Below, one piece after another: positions 1 through 8,756 of a stretch of 64,000 bases of DNA. Made by a program: the position numbers and the translations under genes. The notes beneath the pieces are model-generated. The model was not told where the DNA came from, made no database searches, and saw nothing but the letters and a program-made list of their open reading frames with translations. Location of the stretch: positions 11,271-75,270 of the forward strand of contig CAWBSY010000003.1 in NCBI GenBank assembly GCA_963791575.1, given 5' to 3'. The stretch comes from JAOAPG01 sp963791575 (GTDB lineage Bacteria; Acidobacteriota; Terriglobia; Terriglobales; Acidobacteriaceae). Position 1 is the first letter of the stretch, and each line of letters begins with the position of its first letter.

Positions 1-335
1 TCAGGGCCATTAGCGGTGAGAATACATAGCAAGTATCTCCATCCTTGATGATGGAAATCGTGAGTGAATTCAGTGTCTCCATCAAGTTTGACGCCGTGAA
101 AGCTGTAGCTGAATTTCCTCGTCATCGAACCTGACGTTACCTGATGGATATTGGCCTCTGTCACATAACGCTGTCCCAATGCGGCTATCGCGAGGCGCTC
201 CTTTGGGTTCTGATTTCGGATAACAATGAATTCCTGCGGTTGAGTGTGTCCGGCCGAGGGAAGATGGTCCACAACCTCCAGAATGCGGTCGAGCACCTCT
301 TTCGGAACGTCGCGATCCAAATAACTCCGGCACAT
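1..335 (-). pseudogene. Nitroreductase-family N-terminal fragment
   Basis: An open minus-strand frame starts at ATG 335 and runs off the window edge. Its first ~65 residues read like the N-terminus of FMN-dependent nitroreductases: a CRSYLDRDVPKEVLDRILE helix, then PSAGHTQPQEFIVIRN, then KERLAIAALGQRYVTEANI. After that, where the family continues with a flavin-binding core, the frame becomes unrelated sequence ending in HDFHHQGWRYLLCILTANG. I therefore read it as a truncated relic or a frame-lost gene, not a working enzyme. It lies just downstream of the F420-type oxidoreductase on the same strand. What lies beyond base 1 is unknown. Confidence 0.6.
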
Positions 336-376
336 GAATCGCTTTCTTACGATCAGCCAAAAATCCATTGCAGCAC

Positions 377-1348
377 TCAGTGAATCTTCGGGAAAATCTC
401 GCGCGAGTAGAAATTCATAAAGGATTCTTGTTTCGGTCCAATCTGATGAATGAAGAGGTGGTCGTATCCTGCTTCGACGTACGCTCGAATTGTTCGCAGG
501 TGCTTCTCAGGATCAGGACCACAAGGTATTACCTGAGCCAACTTTTCTCGGGAGATCAGCCCCGCTGCTTCTTCGAAGTGGAATGGTAACCGCAGCTCCT
601 GGAGCAGTGGTCCGGGCAATCCAGGAATCGGCCACATCTGATGGGCCAATTCCTTCGCTTCGTTCTCATCTTCATCAAAGCAGACTGTCACTTCGCCATA
701 GCAAGGCTTCCCCTGACCACCTTTATCCTTGAACTGCTGAAGCATCTCGCGATCCGGTTCTGTACCGATAAGTCCGTCTCCCAACCGGGCAGCCATCCCA
801 GCGCTCTTTGGCCCGGCCGCAGCAATCATGAGCCTAGGAGGTTGTTCCGGTAAGCTGTAGAGACGCGCCTTCTCGATAACGAAATATTTGCCGCGATGGC
901 TTTGCTGTCCACCCTGCCACAACAAGCGGATGATTTCGATCGCTTCGGCAAGCTTTTCTTGGCGCACTTCCACTTCAGGCCAGCCTTGTCCCAGAATGTG
1001 TTCATTCAGGTTTTCGCCCGTGCCAACTCCGAGAAAAAATCGTCCCGGCATCATAGTCGTGACCGTTGCGGCGGCTTGAGCAACAATAGCGGGATGGACG
1101 CGAGTTGTAGGACACGTCACTCCGGTGCCAACGATCAGTTTTTTAGTGGCATGCGAGATAGCACCGAGCACACTCCAAGCAAACGGGCTCTGACCCTGCC
1201 CGTTGGTCCAGGGGTGATAGTGATCCGAAATCAAAGCAAATGTGAATCCGTGCTCCTCGGCTGCTTGAGCGAATCGCACCAGCTCTGTTGCCGGGAACTC
1301 CTCACTCGAGAGTTTGTAACCTAGATGGACGCTCCGACTCTGCGGCAT
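377..1348 (-). CDS. LLM-class F420-dependent oxidoreductase (TIGR03557-like)
   Basis: About 323 residues with the luciferase-like monooxygenase TIM-barrel pattern: HLGYKLSSEEF at the start, ALISDHYHPW near residue 40, then VGTGVTCPTTRVHPAIVAQ and GRFFLGVGTGENLNEHI. These blocks match the G6PDH-like F420-dependent family (TIGR03557). Such enzymes move hydride between coenzyme F420 and small cytoplasmic substrates; the substrate here is unknown. The open frame extends to 1387, but ATG 1348 is preceded by a good GAGGA ribosome-binding site, so I chose it. Length fits the family. F420 use is inferred from family membership; no F420 biosynthesis gene is in the window. Confidence 0.85.
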   Translation of the reverse strand: MPQSRSVHLGYKLSSEEFPATELVRFAQAAEEHGFTFALISDHYHPWTNGQGQSPFAWSVLGAISHATKKLIVGTGVTCPTTRVHPAIVAQAAATVTTMMPGRFFLGVGTGENLNEHILGQGWPEVEVRQEKLAEAIEIIRLLWQGGQQSHRGKYFVIEKARLYSLPEQPPRLMIAAAGPKSAGMAARLGDGLIGTEPDREMLQQFKDKGGQGKPCYGEVTVCFDEDENEAKELAHQMWPIPGLPGPLLQELRLPFHFEEAAGLISREKLAQVIPCGPDPEKHLRTIRAYVEAGYDHLFIHQIGPKQESFMNFYSREIFPKIH

Positions 1349-1535
1349 GGGTATCCTCAGCGGGTACTGGCTCGGATGAGTCCGCACTTATTTGGGATGG
1401 CTTTCCAAAGAAAAACTGCAGCAGTGCACTCAAACATGGACATCGCTACATGGAAGTTAAACAGAATGCCTTCGAGAAGAGATTATCTGCTGGGAAACCG
1501 ACTCGAATAAATAGACCCGTAACATTTTGTTCTAT

Positions 1536-2777
1536 TTAGGCCGCTTTGTCTGGTGTCGACTGCTGCTCGTCAGATCTGACTACGCCTGATTCTACCCGGG
1601 GGAGCTTGATTTCACGTTCCAGTTCTTCCCTTGTCAGTCGATGACCATGCACCCTGGTTTTGCCATACTCAAACAGAGACTTCAGCCGCACCATGTCATC
1701 GTCCAAAGCGTGCTTCGGGTCGGCTCCAAATAGAGATGCAATCACGTGGCCGATGACGCCAGCAGGAGGATTGTAGGTAAACTGGATGTGCAGCGTAGTA
1801 CTGCCGTCGGCGTTCTGCTGGAACCGGACAAATCCGGCATTACTCACCGCCGCGCCCGGCACGCTACGCCAGGCTATTAATTGGTTTGGAACCTTGTCAG
1901 TGATCGTCGCTTCCCAGCTAACCGAAACCCCACCCGGACCGCTTACGCTCCAGTGATATAAATCACCCTTCAGATGGCGCAAATCGTTCACGTGCTCGAA
2001 AATGTGGGGGAAATTCTCCGGATTCGCGAAGAGTTGATAGATCTCGTCAAGCGGTGCGTTGATTGTGATCGATTTCTGTAAAGTGATGACCTCGGGGGTG
2101 CGCGACAAACCCAGTGCGCGATCGAGTGGCATATTCGTGATTGCCCGTAGCAAAAGAGTGCTGCCCACGATGTCCAAAGGGATCCGAGCCATACGATAGC
2201 GCCGTGCCAGCAACAGCAGCCCTATGCCACCCAGTCCTGCCAGGGCCCGCGTCGCAGGTGCCCAGTTCTCCGGTAAGAGCTCAGATCTGGTACTAGCTCT
2301 TCTCGGTTGACCTTGCAAATCCGGAACACCATCCGCACTTTCGTGCGGTTCCAGACAGTTTTCGATGTCCCGCACGCTGCGTACGGAACGAACTGTTTCC
2401 AGCAGCCTCTCCACTTCGCGCTCCAATATCGGACCTTCCAGTGTCACTACTCCTTTATGAGCTTTCACCGTGATGGCGTGCGGATGCGAGATTACGTGCC
2501 CGATGCGGGCGCGGACACGCTGCTCCAGCACATCATTGGGCACCTCTCTTTCACGGATACGCGCCCAAGTCTCCGCCACAGTACCTTGCACCCGGTTCTG
2601 CAGGTCGCGCACGGCCTTGTCCAGAAATTGACCAGAGATGTGTTCCGCGCGCAGTGCTTTGTCTCGGGCCAACACGCGCCGCCGCTTTCCACATTTATCT
2701 GGATCGAGGAGGTACATCAAGCTGCTGCCAGCAATCACTCCGGAGACGAATCTTCCGCCATTTCGCTTGTTGCTCAT
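1536..2777 (-). CDS. BON domain and SRPBCC (polyketide-cyclase-like) membrane protein
   Basis: About 413 residues. Near the N-terminus a short hydrophobic stretch (SGVIAGSSLMYLLDPDKCGKR) is followed by charged helices. A BON domain follows (HPHAITVKAHKGVVTLEG, then RSVRDIENCLEPH). A membrane patch of the DUF2892 kind comes next (ALAGLGGIGLLLLARRYRM, and LDIVGSTLLLRAIT). The C-terminal ~150 residues form an SRPBCC fold beginning ITINAPLDEIYQLFANPENF. This BON-DUF2892-SRPBCC layout is common in soil bacteria near stress genes; its ligand is unknown. I moved the start from 2855 to ATG 2777, which has an AGAGAAG upstream and removes an atypical 26-residue extension. It is a single gene, monocistronic as far as can be seen. 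Confidence 0.8.
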   Translation of the reverse strand: MSNKRNGGRFVSGVIAGSSLMYLLDPDKCGKRRRVLARDKALRAEHISGQFLDKAVRDLQNRVQGTVAETWARIREREVPNDVLEQRVRARIGHVISHPHAITVKAHKGVVTLEGPILEREVERLLETVRSVRSVRDIENCLEPHESADGVPDLQGQPRRASTRSELLPENWAPATRALAGLGGIGLLLLARRYRMARIPLDIVGSTLLLRAITNMPLDRALGLSRTPEVITLQKSITINAPLDEIYQLFANPENFPHIFEHVNDLRHLKGDLYHWSVSGPGGVSVSWEATITDKVPNQLIAWRSVPGAAVSNAGFVRFQQNADGSTTLHIQFTYNPPAGVIGHVIASLFGADPKHALDDDMVRLKSLFEYGKTRVHGHRLTREELEREIKLPRVESGVVRSDEQQSTPDKAA

Positions 2778-3127
2778 GTACTTCTCTGCTATGAACCCGT
2801 GCCCGCTTATCTTTGGAGCAAATGGTTGCGAGCTACCGGGCTTCCGGGCTCCCATAGATTGAAAACTGTTGTCCTATCCAAAGTTAGCGATTGGACCGAG
2901 GCGTCACAATCGTCTGTGAGAATGACTCAACCTTCCGAAAGGACGGAGAGAGCATTCTGCGATGTAGGAAATAGGTATGGCTACGCCTTTGATCCCATAA
3001 ACACTGTTACATTTTGGTTCCACGGCGATCTACTCAGGCGCTAACGACAACTGCGCATCTCGGGATGATCACAGCCAGGAGTTTGCTTATCCCAAACTTT
3101 TCCCCTCATGGGATGCTTCCGCCGATT

Positions 3128-3255
3128 TCGTTTTGCTGCAATTGGGGCATAGTCGGACCATACCGGCCTTCGTACGCACAATTGCATTTGCAATCTCGTC
3201 AAGGTCATTAGCGGTTAATTGGAGAGTCGCAGCCCCGGCCATCCACCTATTGAGG
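3128..3255 (-). pseudogene. Aldo/keto reductase C-terminal relic (second copy)
   Basis: The minus strand encodes NRWMAGAATLQLTANDLDE followed by IANAIVRTKAG, and after a one-base shift GPTMPQLQQ. This matches the last ~40 residues of the intact aldo/keto reductase just downstream (VDGWIGAATLELNAADLEE, IANAIAQTGAG, GPTMPQLQ) with many substitutions. No upstream body of the gene is present, so it is a leftover of a paralogue or of a past tandem duplication. The rest of 2778-3344 shows no convincing gene. Confidence 0.7.
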
Positions 3256-3344
3256 CGATCAAGCGCCTACGCACCACGTGATTCGCGAATTCAGGCGAGC
3301 CAGACAGAATAACTGCGCATCGACAAGATACTCCGCACTTATGC

Positions 3345-3638
3345 TCAAGCTACATCATCCTGTTTTCTTGAGGCCTCGCGCTCTGCGTCCGCGAGCAGTG
3401 CCCATGCAAGTTCGGCATCACGGTTATGCACCCACAAAATTATGTCCGCTGGCAGCCCGGGGAGAGGCATGGGGCTGAGTTCGCACGCGATGCTGTTGAA
3501 ACGTAGCAGGCCACAGGCGAGTTCGGCATCATCCCAGCGCTCAAATCGATCCAATTCAACGCGGTTATTCGGATCGACATAGCGCAAGGTTGGATCATCA
3601 TCTACGAAGCGCGAGCCGGACTCATTTGTTTGGGTCAC
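3345..3638 (-). CDS. DUF2007-like small protein
   Basis: A 97-residue soluble protein. The core VELDRFERWDDAELACGLL, then FNSIACELSP, ending ELAWALLADAEREA, follows the ferredoxin-like layout of the DUF2007 (PF09413, 'putative prokaryotic signal transducing protein') family: a strand, a helix of type 'aElArglLe', a middle strand region and a final 'A..lL' helix. No catalytic residues are known for the family and its role is unknown. It lies 29 bases downstream of the aldo/keto reductase on the same strand and may be co-transcribed with it. Confidence 0.65.
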   Translation of the reverse strand: MTQTNESGSRFVDDDPTLRYVDPNNRVELDRFERWDDAELACGLLRFNSIACELSPMPLPGLPADIILWVHNRDAELAWALLADAEREASRKQDDVA

Positions 3639-3667
3639 TTTTATTCGAATTACTCATCGTGAATGAA

Positions 3668-4687
3668 CTAAGCATGCTGTAACTGCGGCATTGTGGGGCC
3701 TGTACCCGCACCAGTCTGTGCAATAGCGTTGGCAATTTCTTCCAGGTCAGCGGCGTTCAACTCGAGCGTAGCCGCACCGATCCAGCCATCCACTTGTTGT
3801 GGCGAGCGGGCACCCACAATGGCTCCTGTGACGCCCGGCCAAGCGATCACCCAGGCTACAGCGACTGCTGATACTGTCGTACTGTGCCGCTGTGCAATGG
3901 GCCGAAGAGCGTCCCTCAAGGCCAAGTTACGACTTAGATTAGGCTCCTGAAAATCGGGGGACCGCCGCCTCCAATCATCCTCAGCGAATTTCCCGACACT
4001 TTCTTTGCTGAAACTGTCGGTTAGCAGTCCCGATTGCATCGGGCTGTAACAGATCACGCCTGTACCGTGCTCCGCGCACCATGGAATCTCACGTGCGGCG
4101 GCATCGCGATGAATCAGCGAGAACGGGGGTTGCAACGAATCTACATGCAGGATTGCCTCACACCTTTCGAGTAATGGCACATCGAAGTTGGAAACTCCGG
4201 CCATGCGGATCTTGCCTTGCTCGATCAATCGCACCATTTCTGCCCAGGAATCCTCAACAGGCGTGCCGGTTTCATCCGGCCAATGGAATTGATAGAGGTC
4301 AATTCGCTCCACGCCGAGCCGCCGCAAGGATGCATCGCATTCTTTGCGGATCGATTCTGGCTTGAGTACCCGTCGCGGCTCTGCCTTGGGGTTGCGCTCA
4401 TCCCATATAAGCCCACACTTGGTGAAAACCATTGGCCTCTGAGATGTGGGTAGCTCTCGCAGAAGGCGGCCGACAACTTCTTCAGAATGCCCCAGGCCAT
4501 ATACTGCCGCCGTGTCGATCCAATTAATGCCCAGCTCTATTGCATGCCGCATAGTTGCAATGGAGGCATTGTCATCCTGCGGTCCCCAACTGTAAGCCCA
4601 GCCGCCACCGCCCAGCGCCCAAGCTCCAAAACCGGTAACGGTAATAGACGCTCTACTCAAACCAAGCGGACGTTTAGTCAAATTCAT
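3668..4687 (-). CDS. Aldo/keto reductase
   Basis: A 339-residue, apparently intact NADPH-dependent aldo/keto reductase of the bacterial 'auxiliary' type. The catalytic tetrad can be seen: Asp and Tyr in NWIDTAAVYGLGHSEEV (about residues 55-70), Lys in MVFTKCGL (about 88), His in DLYQFHWPDE (about 135). The N-terminal GFGAWALGGGGWAYSWG is typical of the subfamily that acts on broad carbonyls and sugars. The C-terminus carries the cofactor block GAIVGARSPQQVDGWIGAA. Cytoplasmic; substrate unknown. The DUF2007 gene follows on the same strand. A degraded second copy of its 3' end lies at about 3.2 kb. Confidence 0.88.
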   Translation of the reverse strand: MNLTKRPLGLSRASITVTGFGAWALGGGGWAYSWGPQDDNASIATMRHAIELGINWIDTAAVYGLGHSEEVVGRLLRELPTSQRPMVFTKCGLIWDERNPKAEPRRVLKPESIRKECDASLRRLGVERIDLYQFHWPDETGTPVEDSWAEMVRLIEQGKIRMAGVSNFDVPLLERCEAILHVDSLQPPFSLIHRDAAAREIPWCAEHGTGVICYSPMQSGLLTDSFSKESVGKFAEDDWRRRSPDFQEPNLSRNLALRDALRPIAQRHSTTVSAVAVAWVIAWPGVTGAIVGARSPQQVDGWIGAATLELNAADLEEIANAIAQTGAGTGPTMPQLQHA

Positions 4688-5003
4688 GTGTTCTTCTCAG
4701 GTTTCAGCCCGCTTCCAGCATCGCTTCCACGGGTCAATGGCTGCATTCAAAACTCTCTCTAATGTTCACGTTAATAGCATAATCAAATGAAGAGTGCGCT
4801 GAATCAATCGGACGAAAACAAAATGATTTTGTACCACTTTCAGCCTACCCTAGCTTGACCGTTTCGGGGCATCGTTCAGGTAGTGGCCAACTCAGCGGCT
4901 AGCAAGTCGCGCCGCTTGACGAGCCGCCCTGGCTTTTTCCTCAGTTGATACTCTCCCCAATCACACGCACGCCTAAGTGACTGGCCCACTTAACCAGAAG
5001 CTG

Positions 5004-5102
5004 CTGAGGACAATGCTGTTGACCGGGAACTGCTAAGCGAGCTGGTCGAGATGCGAGGACATACCGTCAGGAAGGCGTACGGCGGCGAAGAAGCGCTTCA
5101 CA
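5004..5102 (+). pseudogene. Response-regulator receiver-domain relic
   Basis: Within the otherwise gene-poor 4688-5201 gap, the plus strand reads EDNAVDRELLSELVEMRGH, then TVRKAYGGEEAL. This is the start of a CheY-like receiver domain (acidic pocket 'DDN', helix 1 'ELL..LLE..GH.V', 'A.dGeeAL'). The sequence then turns into unrelated codons and the phospho-acceptor Asp region is missing, so it is a remnant only. The rest of the gap holds nothing I recognise. Confidence 0.55.
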
Positions 5103-5201
5103 CCAGATTGGGAATTAGTGTGTTAAGTATTGCTGAGCGCACAAACGCTCGGCGAAGCCTAGCAGACTTCGCCCATCTTCCTTTTGTGAGGCTGCCTCGT
5201 G

Positions 5202-6116
5202 TCAGGCGGCTCGTTTTTCGCGGTCTGATTCTTTCTGCTGAGACTTGTCCTGTTGGGATTGCTTGCCCTCCGACTGACGCTTTAGGAACCGCGATAATCT
5301 GTCTTGCAATTTCGAGAAGAGCGAAGAAGTGTCTTCATTTTTCTTGATCTGTTTCTCGATATTGGAAATGTCATCCCTCAAGGCTTTATATTCAGGGTCC
5401 TGGGCTGAATAGCCGAGTGCCATGGCTCTTCCTAATTCGTATCGTGCCGCGTCCAAGAGCGCTAGTGCCGACTCCTTGTCATTGTCGCGCCGGGACTGCG
5501 CTTCGTTAATCGCCTCTCGCGCCAATAGCAGCGGTATGGGAGTGACTTGATCAATCGCAACCAAGGTGCTCAGTGCCGACGTCAGGACCATTCGCGCTTC
5601 TTCGTTCTTTTTCTGGTCGAGCAGGCGCGCGGTCTCTGTCAAAGCAGCGGGATACGTTGCCAACGGCAGGTTGTAAGTGCGGACGCGAAGTTCGCTCATC
5701 AGGCCATATAAGAGTGCCCGCGCCGCCGGATAGTCGTCCAAGACAATCGCCGCTTCGGCTGCATCGGCAATTTCCACGATGGAGTCGATATCCTCGGGTG
5801 CCGTGTCGAAGATAACGACCTCTTGGCTCACGGGAATAAGCGCAGTTGCTGGGTTGCGTGCCAGAAGAACATTGATCTTGCCTGATGCGCGCTCAAGGGC
5901 GGAGAGAGCCTCGCTCGTCAGGTTCGCATTGATAGCATCAATTGCTCTCTGGGTCTCTTCAATTGCAGCAATAGCTTCCTTATCGAGAATTTCATCAGCT
6001 TGTTGTCTTACCTGTTCGCGCTGTCTCTCGATGGCGGGATGGGCTTGTGCGCTGAGGGCTCTTGCAGTCGCTGAGGCCTCGCGAGAGTTTTTGGAGCTGT
6101 CAACTGTCTCGGTCAT
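5202..6116 (-). CDS. YfdX-family protein
   Basis: About 304 residues, mainly helical. The repeated blocks AIAAIEETQRAIDAINANL, EALSALERASGKINVLLAR, VLDDYPAARALLYGLMSEL and AARYELGRAMALGY follow the YfdX pattern (PF10938), in which alpha-helical repeats sense or buffer stress in enterobacteria. The C-terminal ~50 residues are strongly charged (KQSQQDKSQQKESDREKRA). ATG 6116 has an AGAGGA site seven bases upstream, so the open frame to 6179 is shortened. It is transcribed divergently from the phosphoribosyltransferase gene. Its 3' end exists as a near-identical fragment at about 36 kb. The function in this organism is unknown. Confidence 0.7.
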   Translation of the reverse strand: MTETVDSSKNSREASATARALSAQAHPAIERQREQVRQQADEILDKEAIAAIEETQRAIDAINANLTSEALSALERASGKINVLLARNPATALIPVSQEVVIFDTAPEDIDSIVEIADAAEAAIVLDDYPAARALLYGLMSELRVRTYNLPLATYPAALTETARLLDQKKNEEARMVLTSALSTLVAIDQVTPIPLLLAREAINEAQSRRDNDKESALALLDAARYELGRAMALGYSAQDPEYKALRDDISNIEKQIKKNEDTSSLFSKLQDRLSRFLKRQSEGKQSQQDKSQQKESDREKRAA

Positions 6117-6485
6117 AACAATATCCTCTGGCCCACGGCTTTTCGTCGGACACAATCCAAAAATAAACTGTAGGTGCACCGTTCATTGTTCTCGATGCTA
6201 TTGAGCCGGACCGCTGATCACAATTCCTCGTAAGAGAGAACTGGTAATCCGAAAGCAGCTATACGAATGTATGCGAGCCTGGGCCAATCGGATCAACGAC
6301 AGCCGTCGTTAACTCTGAAGTTGTAATGACGTCTCCGGCCTGCTATCTACTATGTGTTACGCCTTCCTTCCGAACGCCAATTCATTCGCTGGTGGAATTG
6401 TGATTGGCATAAGCAGTTGCTAAGTTTGAGGAAAGTCGCCTGCCATGAGTAGGTGACACACAACCTCGAAACGTAGCCCACACAA
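6117..6485. promoter_or_regulatory. Divergent intergenic region yfdX / phosphoribosyltransferase
   Basis: This ~370-base gap separates two divergent genes and should hold both promoters. Large parts of it (about 6204-6320 and 6424-6485) recur at 36.12-36.39 kb, each copy having lost different internal pieces. No gene is seen inside, and I could not pick clear -10/-35 boxes with confidence. Confidence 0.45.
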
Positions 6486-7145
6486 ATGTTGTTTCAGGAT
6501 CGATTTCAAGCGGGTCGGTTACTGGCCTCGAAGCTGAGCTATCTGGCCAATCGGCCTGATGTTGTGGTTTTGGCCTTGCCGCGAGGGGGCGTACCGGTTG
6601 GCTATGAAGTAGCAAAGGCGCTCAATGTTCCGCTTGATGTCTTCGTCGTGCGGAAGCTGGGAGTGCCTGGACATAAGGAGTTAGCAATGGGAGCAATTGC
6701 TTCAGGCGGCGTACGCGTGCTGAACGAGAATGTCATACGAAGACTGGGCATTCCCAACGAAGTAGTTGAAACGGTGGCGGAGGAAGAAGAACGCGAACTA
6801 GAGCGGCGGGAACGCGAGTATCGCGATGGCCGTCCTCCGATTGAGGTTCGCGGGCGCACGGTCATTTTGGTAGACGACGGACTTGCGACCGGATCCTCCA
6901 TGCGCGTTGCGGTGCTTGCACTTAGAAAGAAGAATCCCGCCCAAATCATAGTTGCGGTACCGGTGGCTGCGCCCGCCACATGCGCCGAATTTGAGTCCGA
7001 GGTCGACCAGGTAATTTGCGCTGTTACTCCAGAGCCGTTCTGGGCAGTGGGCCAATGGTACACGGACTTTTCCCAAACTAGCGATGAAGAAGTACGCGAC
7101 TTGCTTAGGCGAGCAGCAAGTCTTCCCGTCCCCAGAGCGGCCTGA
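6486..7145 (+). CDS. Phosphoribosyltransferase-domain protein
   Basis: 219 residues of the type I PRTase fold. The PRPP-binding loop is clear: VILVDDGLATGSS at about residues 125-137. The N-terminal PDVVVLALPRGGVPVGYEVA with VFVVRKLGVPGHKELAMGAI is typical of a stress-associated PRTase subfamily, not of a named salvage enzyme; the C-terminus lacks a purine-specificity hood I can recognise. M. tuberculosis Rv2030c fuses such a domain to an erythromycin-esterase domain, and here the next gene encodes exactly that domain 22 bases downstream. Cytoplasmic; the base or nucleotide substrate is unknown. The first ~65 bases of the gene are duplicated at about 36.4 kb. Confidence 0.82.
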   Translation: MLFQDRFQAGRLLASKLSYLANRPDVVVLALPRGGVPVGYEVAKALNVPLDVFVVRKLGVPGHKELAMGAIASGGVRVLNENVIRRLGIPNEVVETVAEEEERELERREREYRDGRPPIEVRGRTVILVDDGLATGSSMRVAVLALRKKNPAQIIVAVPVAAPATCAEFESEVDQVICAVTPEPFWAVGQWYTDFSQTSDEEVRDLLRRAASLPVPRAA

Positions 7146-7167
7146 ACGAAGAAGCGGAGTTGCTACT

Positions 7168-8503
7168 GTGCCACAAGACAACCCACTACAGATTCGAGCA
7201 ATTCGCGAACATGCTCATGTCGTGACTGGAGCCCCGCAAGACTATCGACCTCTGATGGATCTTATTGGAAATTCACGTTTCGTTCTCTTAGGGGAAGCCT
7301 CTCATGGAACGCACGACTTTTACCACACGCGAGCACAGATTACAGAATGGTTGATTCAGGAAAAGGGTTTCTCGGCAGTCGCCGTTGAGGCAGACTGGCC
7401 AGATGCTCATCGCGTTAACCGTTACGTGCAGGACCGAAGCGGGGATGGTGAAGCGGTTGAGGCACTCGATTCATTCAAACGATTTCCCACATGGATGTGG
7501 CGGAACGCAGATGTCGTAGAGTTCATAGACTGGCTTAGGGAGTACAACGATGCGCTGCCAGAAGGCAAGCGGAAAGCCGGTTTCTATGGCCTCGACCTTT
7601 ATAGTTTGCATGCTTCCGCTCGAGCTGTCCTCGAATTTCTGGACCAGGTTGATCCTGACGCAGCTCGACGTGCGCGTTATCGCTATTCATGTTTCGAACA
7701 CTTCGGCGAGGACACACAAGCCTACGGATACGCAGCCAGCTTTGGCCTGAGCGAATCCTGTGAGGATCAAGTAGTAGGCCAACTTGTCGAAATGCAAAAG
7801 CGAGCCGCCGATTTGGTTAGCCGCGATGGCAAGCTAGATCCCGACGCTTTCTTCATCGCCGAGCAGAACGCGCGGCTAGTCAAAGAACGCCGAGCGGTAT
7901 TACCGTTCGATGTTTGGAAGTCACGTCGAGTCCTGGAATCTTCGTGACCGACATATGGTCGAGACTCTTGAAGCCTTAGAGCGCCATCTCGGTTCGTCGG
8001 CAAAGATTGTGGTTTGGGCCCATAACTCTCATCTGGGCGATGCGCGGGCCACCGAAATGGGCGCTCGTGGAGAATTGAATGTAGGTCAGCTTGTGCGCGA
8101 ACGTTACGGAAAAGAGGCAGTGCTTGTGGGCTTTACGACTTATACCGGGACAGTCACCGCGGCTTCTACTTGGGACGCTCCTGCAGAGAGAAAACGAGTG
8201 AGACCTGCCCTGGAAAACAGTTTTGAAGCTATGTTCCACCAGACGGGCGTTCCAAGCTTTCTGCTGGAGTTGCGAGACAAAGATTGGTTCTCCGGAGTGC
8301 TCAACCAAGAGCGCCTTGAACGGGCGATCGGGGTAATTTATTTGCCCGAATCGGAGCGAGTCAGTCACTACTTTCATGCACACTTAGCCGGTCAATTCGA
8401 CGCCGTCATTCACCTGGACAAAACACGAGCGGTCGAACCCCTTGAGCGAACCTCGGAATGGGATACGGGCGAGTTTCCAGAGACATATCCGTTTGCCGTG
8501 TAG
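7168..8503 (+). CDS. Erythromycin esterase-like protein (one frameshift)
   Basis: About 445 residues once one extra base near 7885 is ignored. The N-part has the EreA-like signature FVLLGEASHGTHDFYHTR, with EADWPDAHRVNRYV, about residues 35-75. After the shift the second part continues YYRSMFGSHVESWNLRDRHM, then VVWAHNSHLGDARATEMG. The family works by histidine-assisted hydrolysis; the GEASHG and WAHNSH motifs carry the key His/Glu residues. Chromosomal relatives are mostly stress proteins and not macrolide resistance genes. GTG 7168 with CGGAG upstream is the likely start, 22 bases after the PRTase stop, so the two form an operon. The frame is open on both sides of a single base, which suggests a sequencing indel. 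Confidence 0.8.
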
Positions 8504-8756
8504 ATGGACGCGCGTGCACGATCCCCAAAAGCAGGACCATGACTCACTCAAACAAATTCCGAGAAGGAACAGTAGAGGACCAACACTGGCTCCCGACGCA
8601 TGCATTTGGGAATGTTTGGCGGCGGAAACCACGTACGCAGTTCCGAACCCCTTAACACGTCGAACGTCCTAAAAGCCACAACGTGAAATTCGCCTCGGGC
8701 ACGATGTTCGACGTCCCTTGATTTTCTCCCCGGTCGTTCTACCCAACAGGGAACGT

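Noticed and set aside
2307..3044. Plus-strand frame of 245 codons over the BON-SRPBCC gene
   Set aside because: It is antisense to a well-supported protein and has an unnatural composition.
5051..5347. Plus-strand open frame of 98 codons at 5.1-5.3 kb
   Set aside because: It begins inside the receiver-domain relic but then runs antisense to the end of yfdX, so only the first part means anything.
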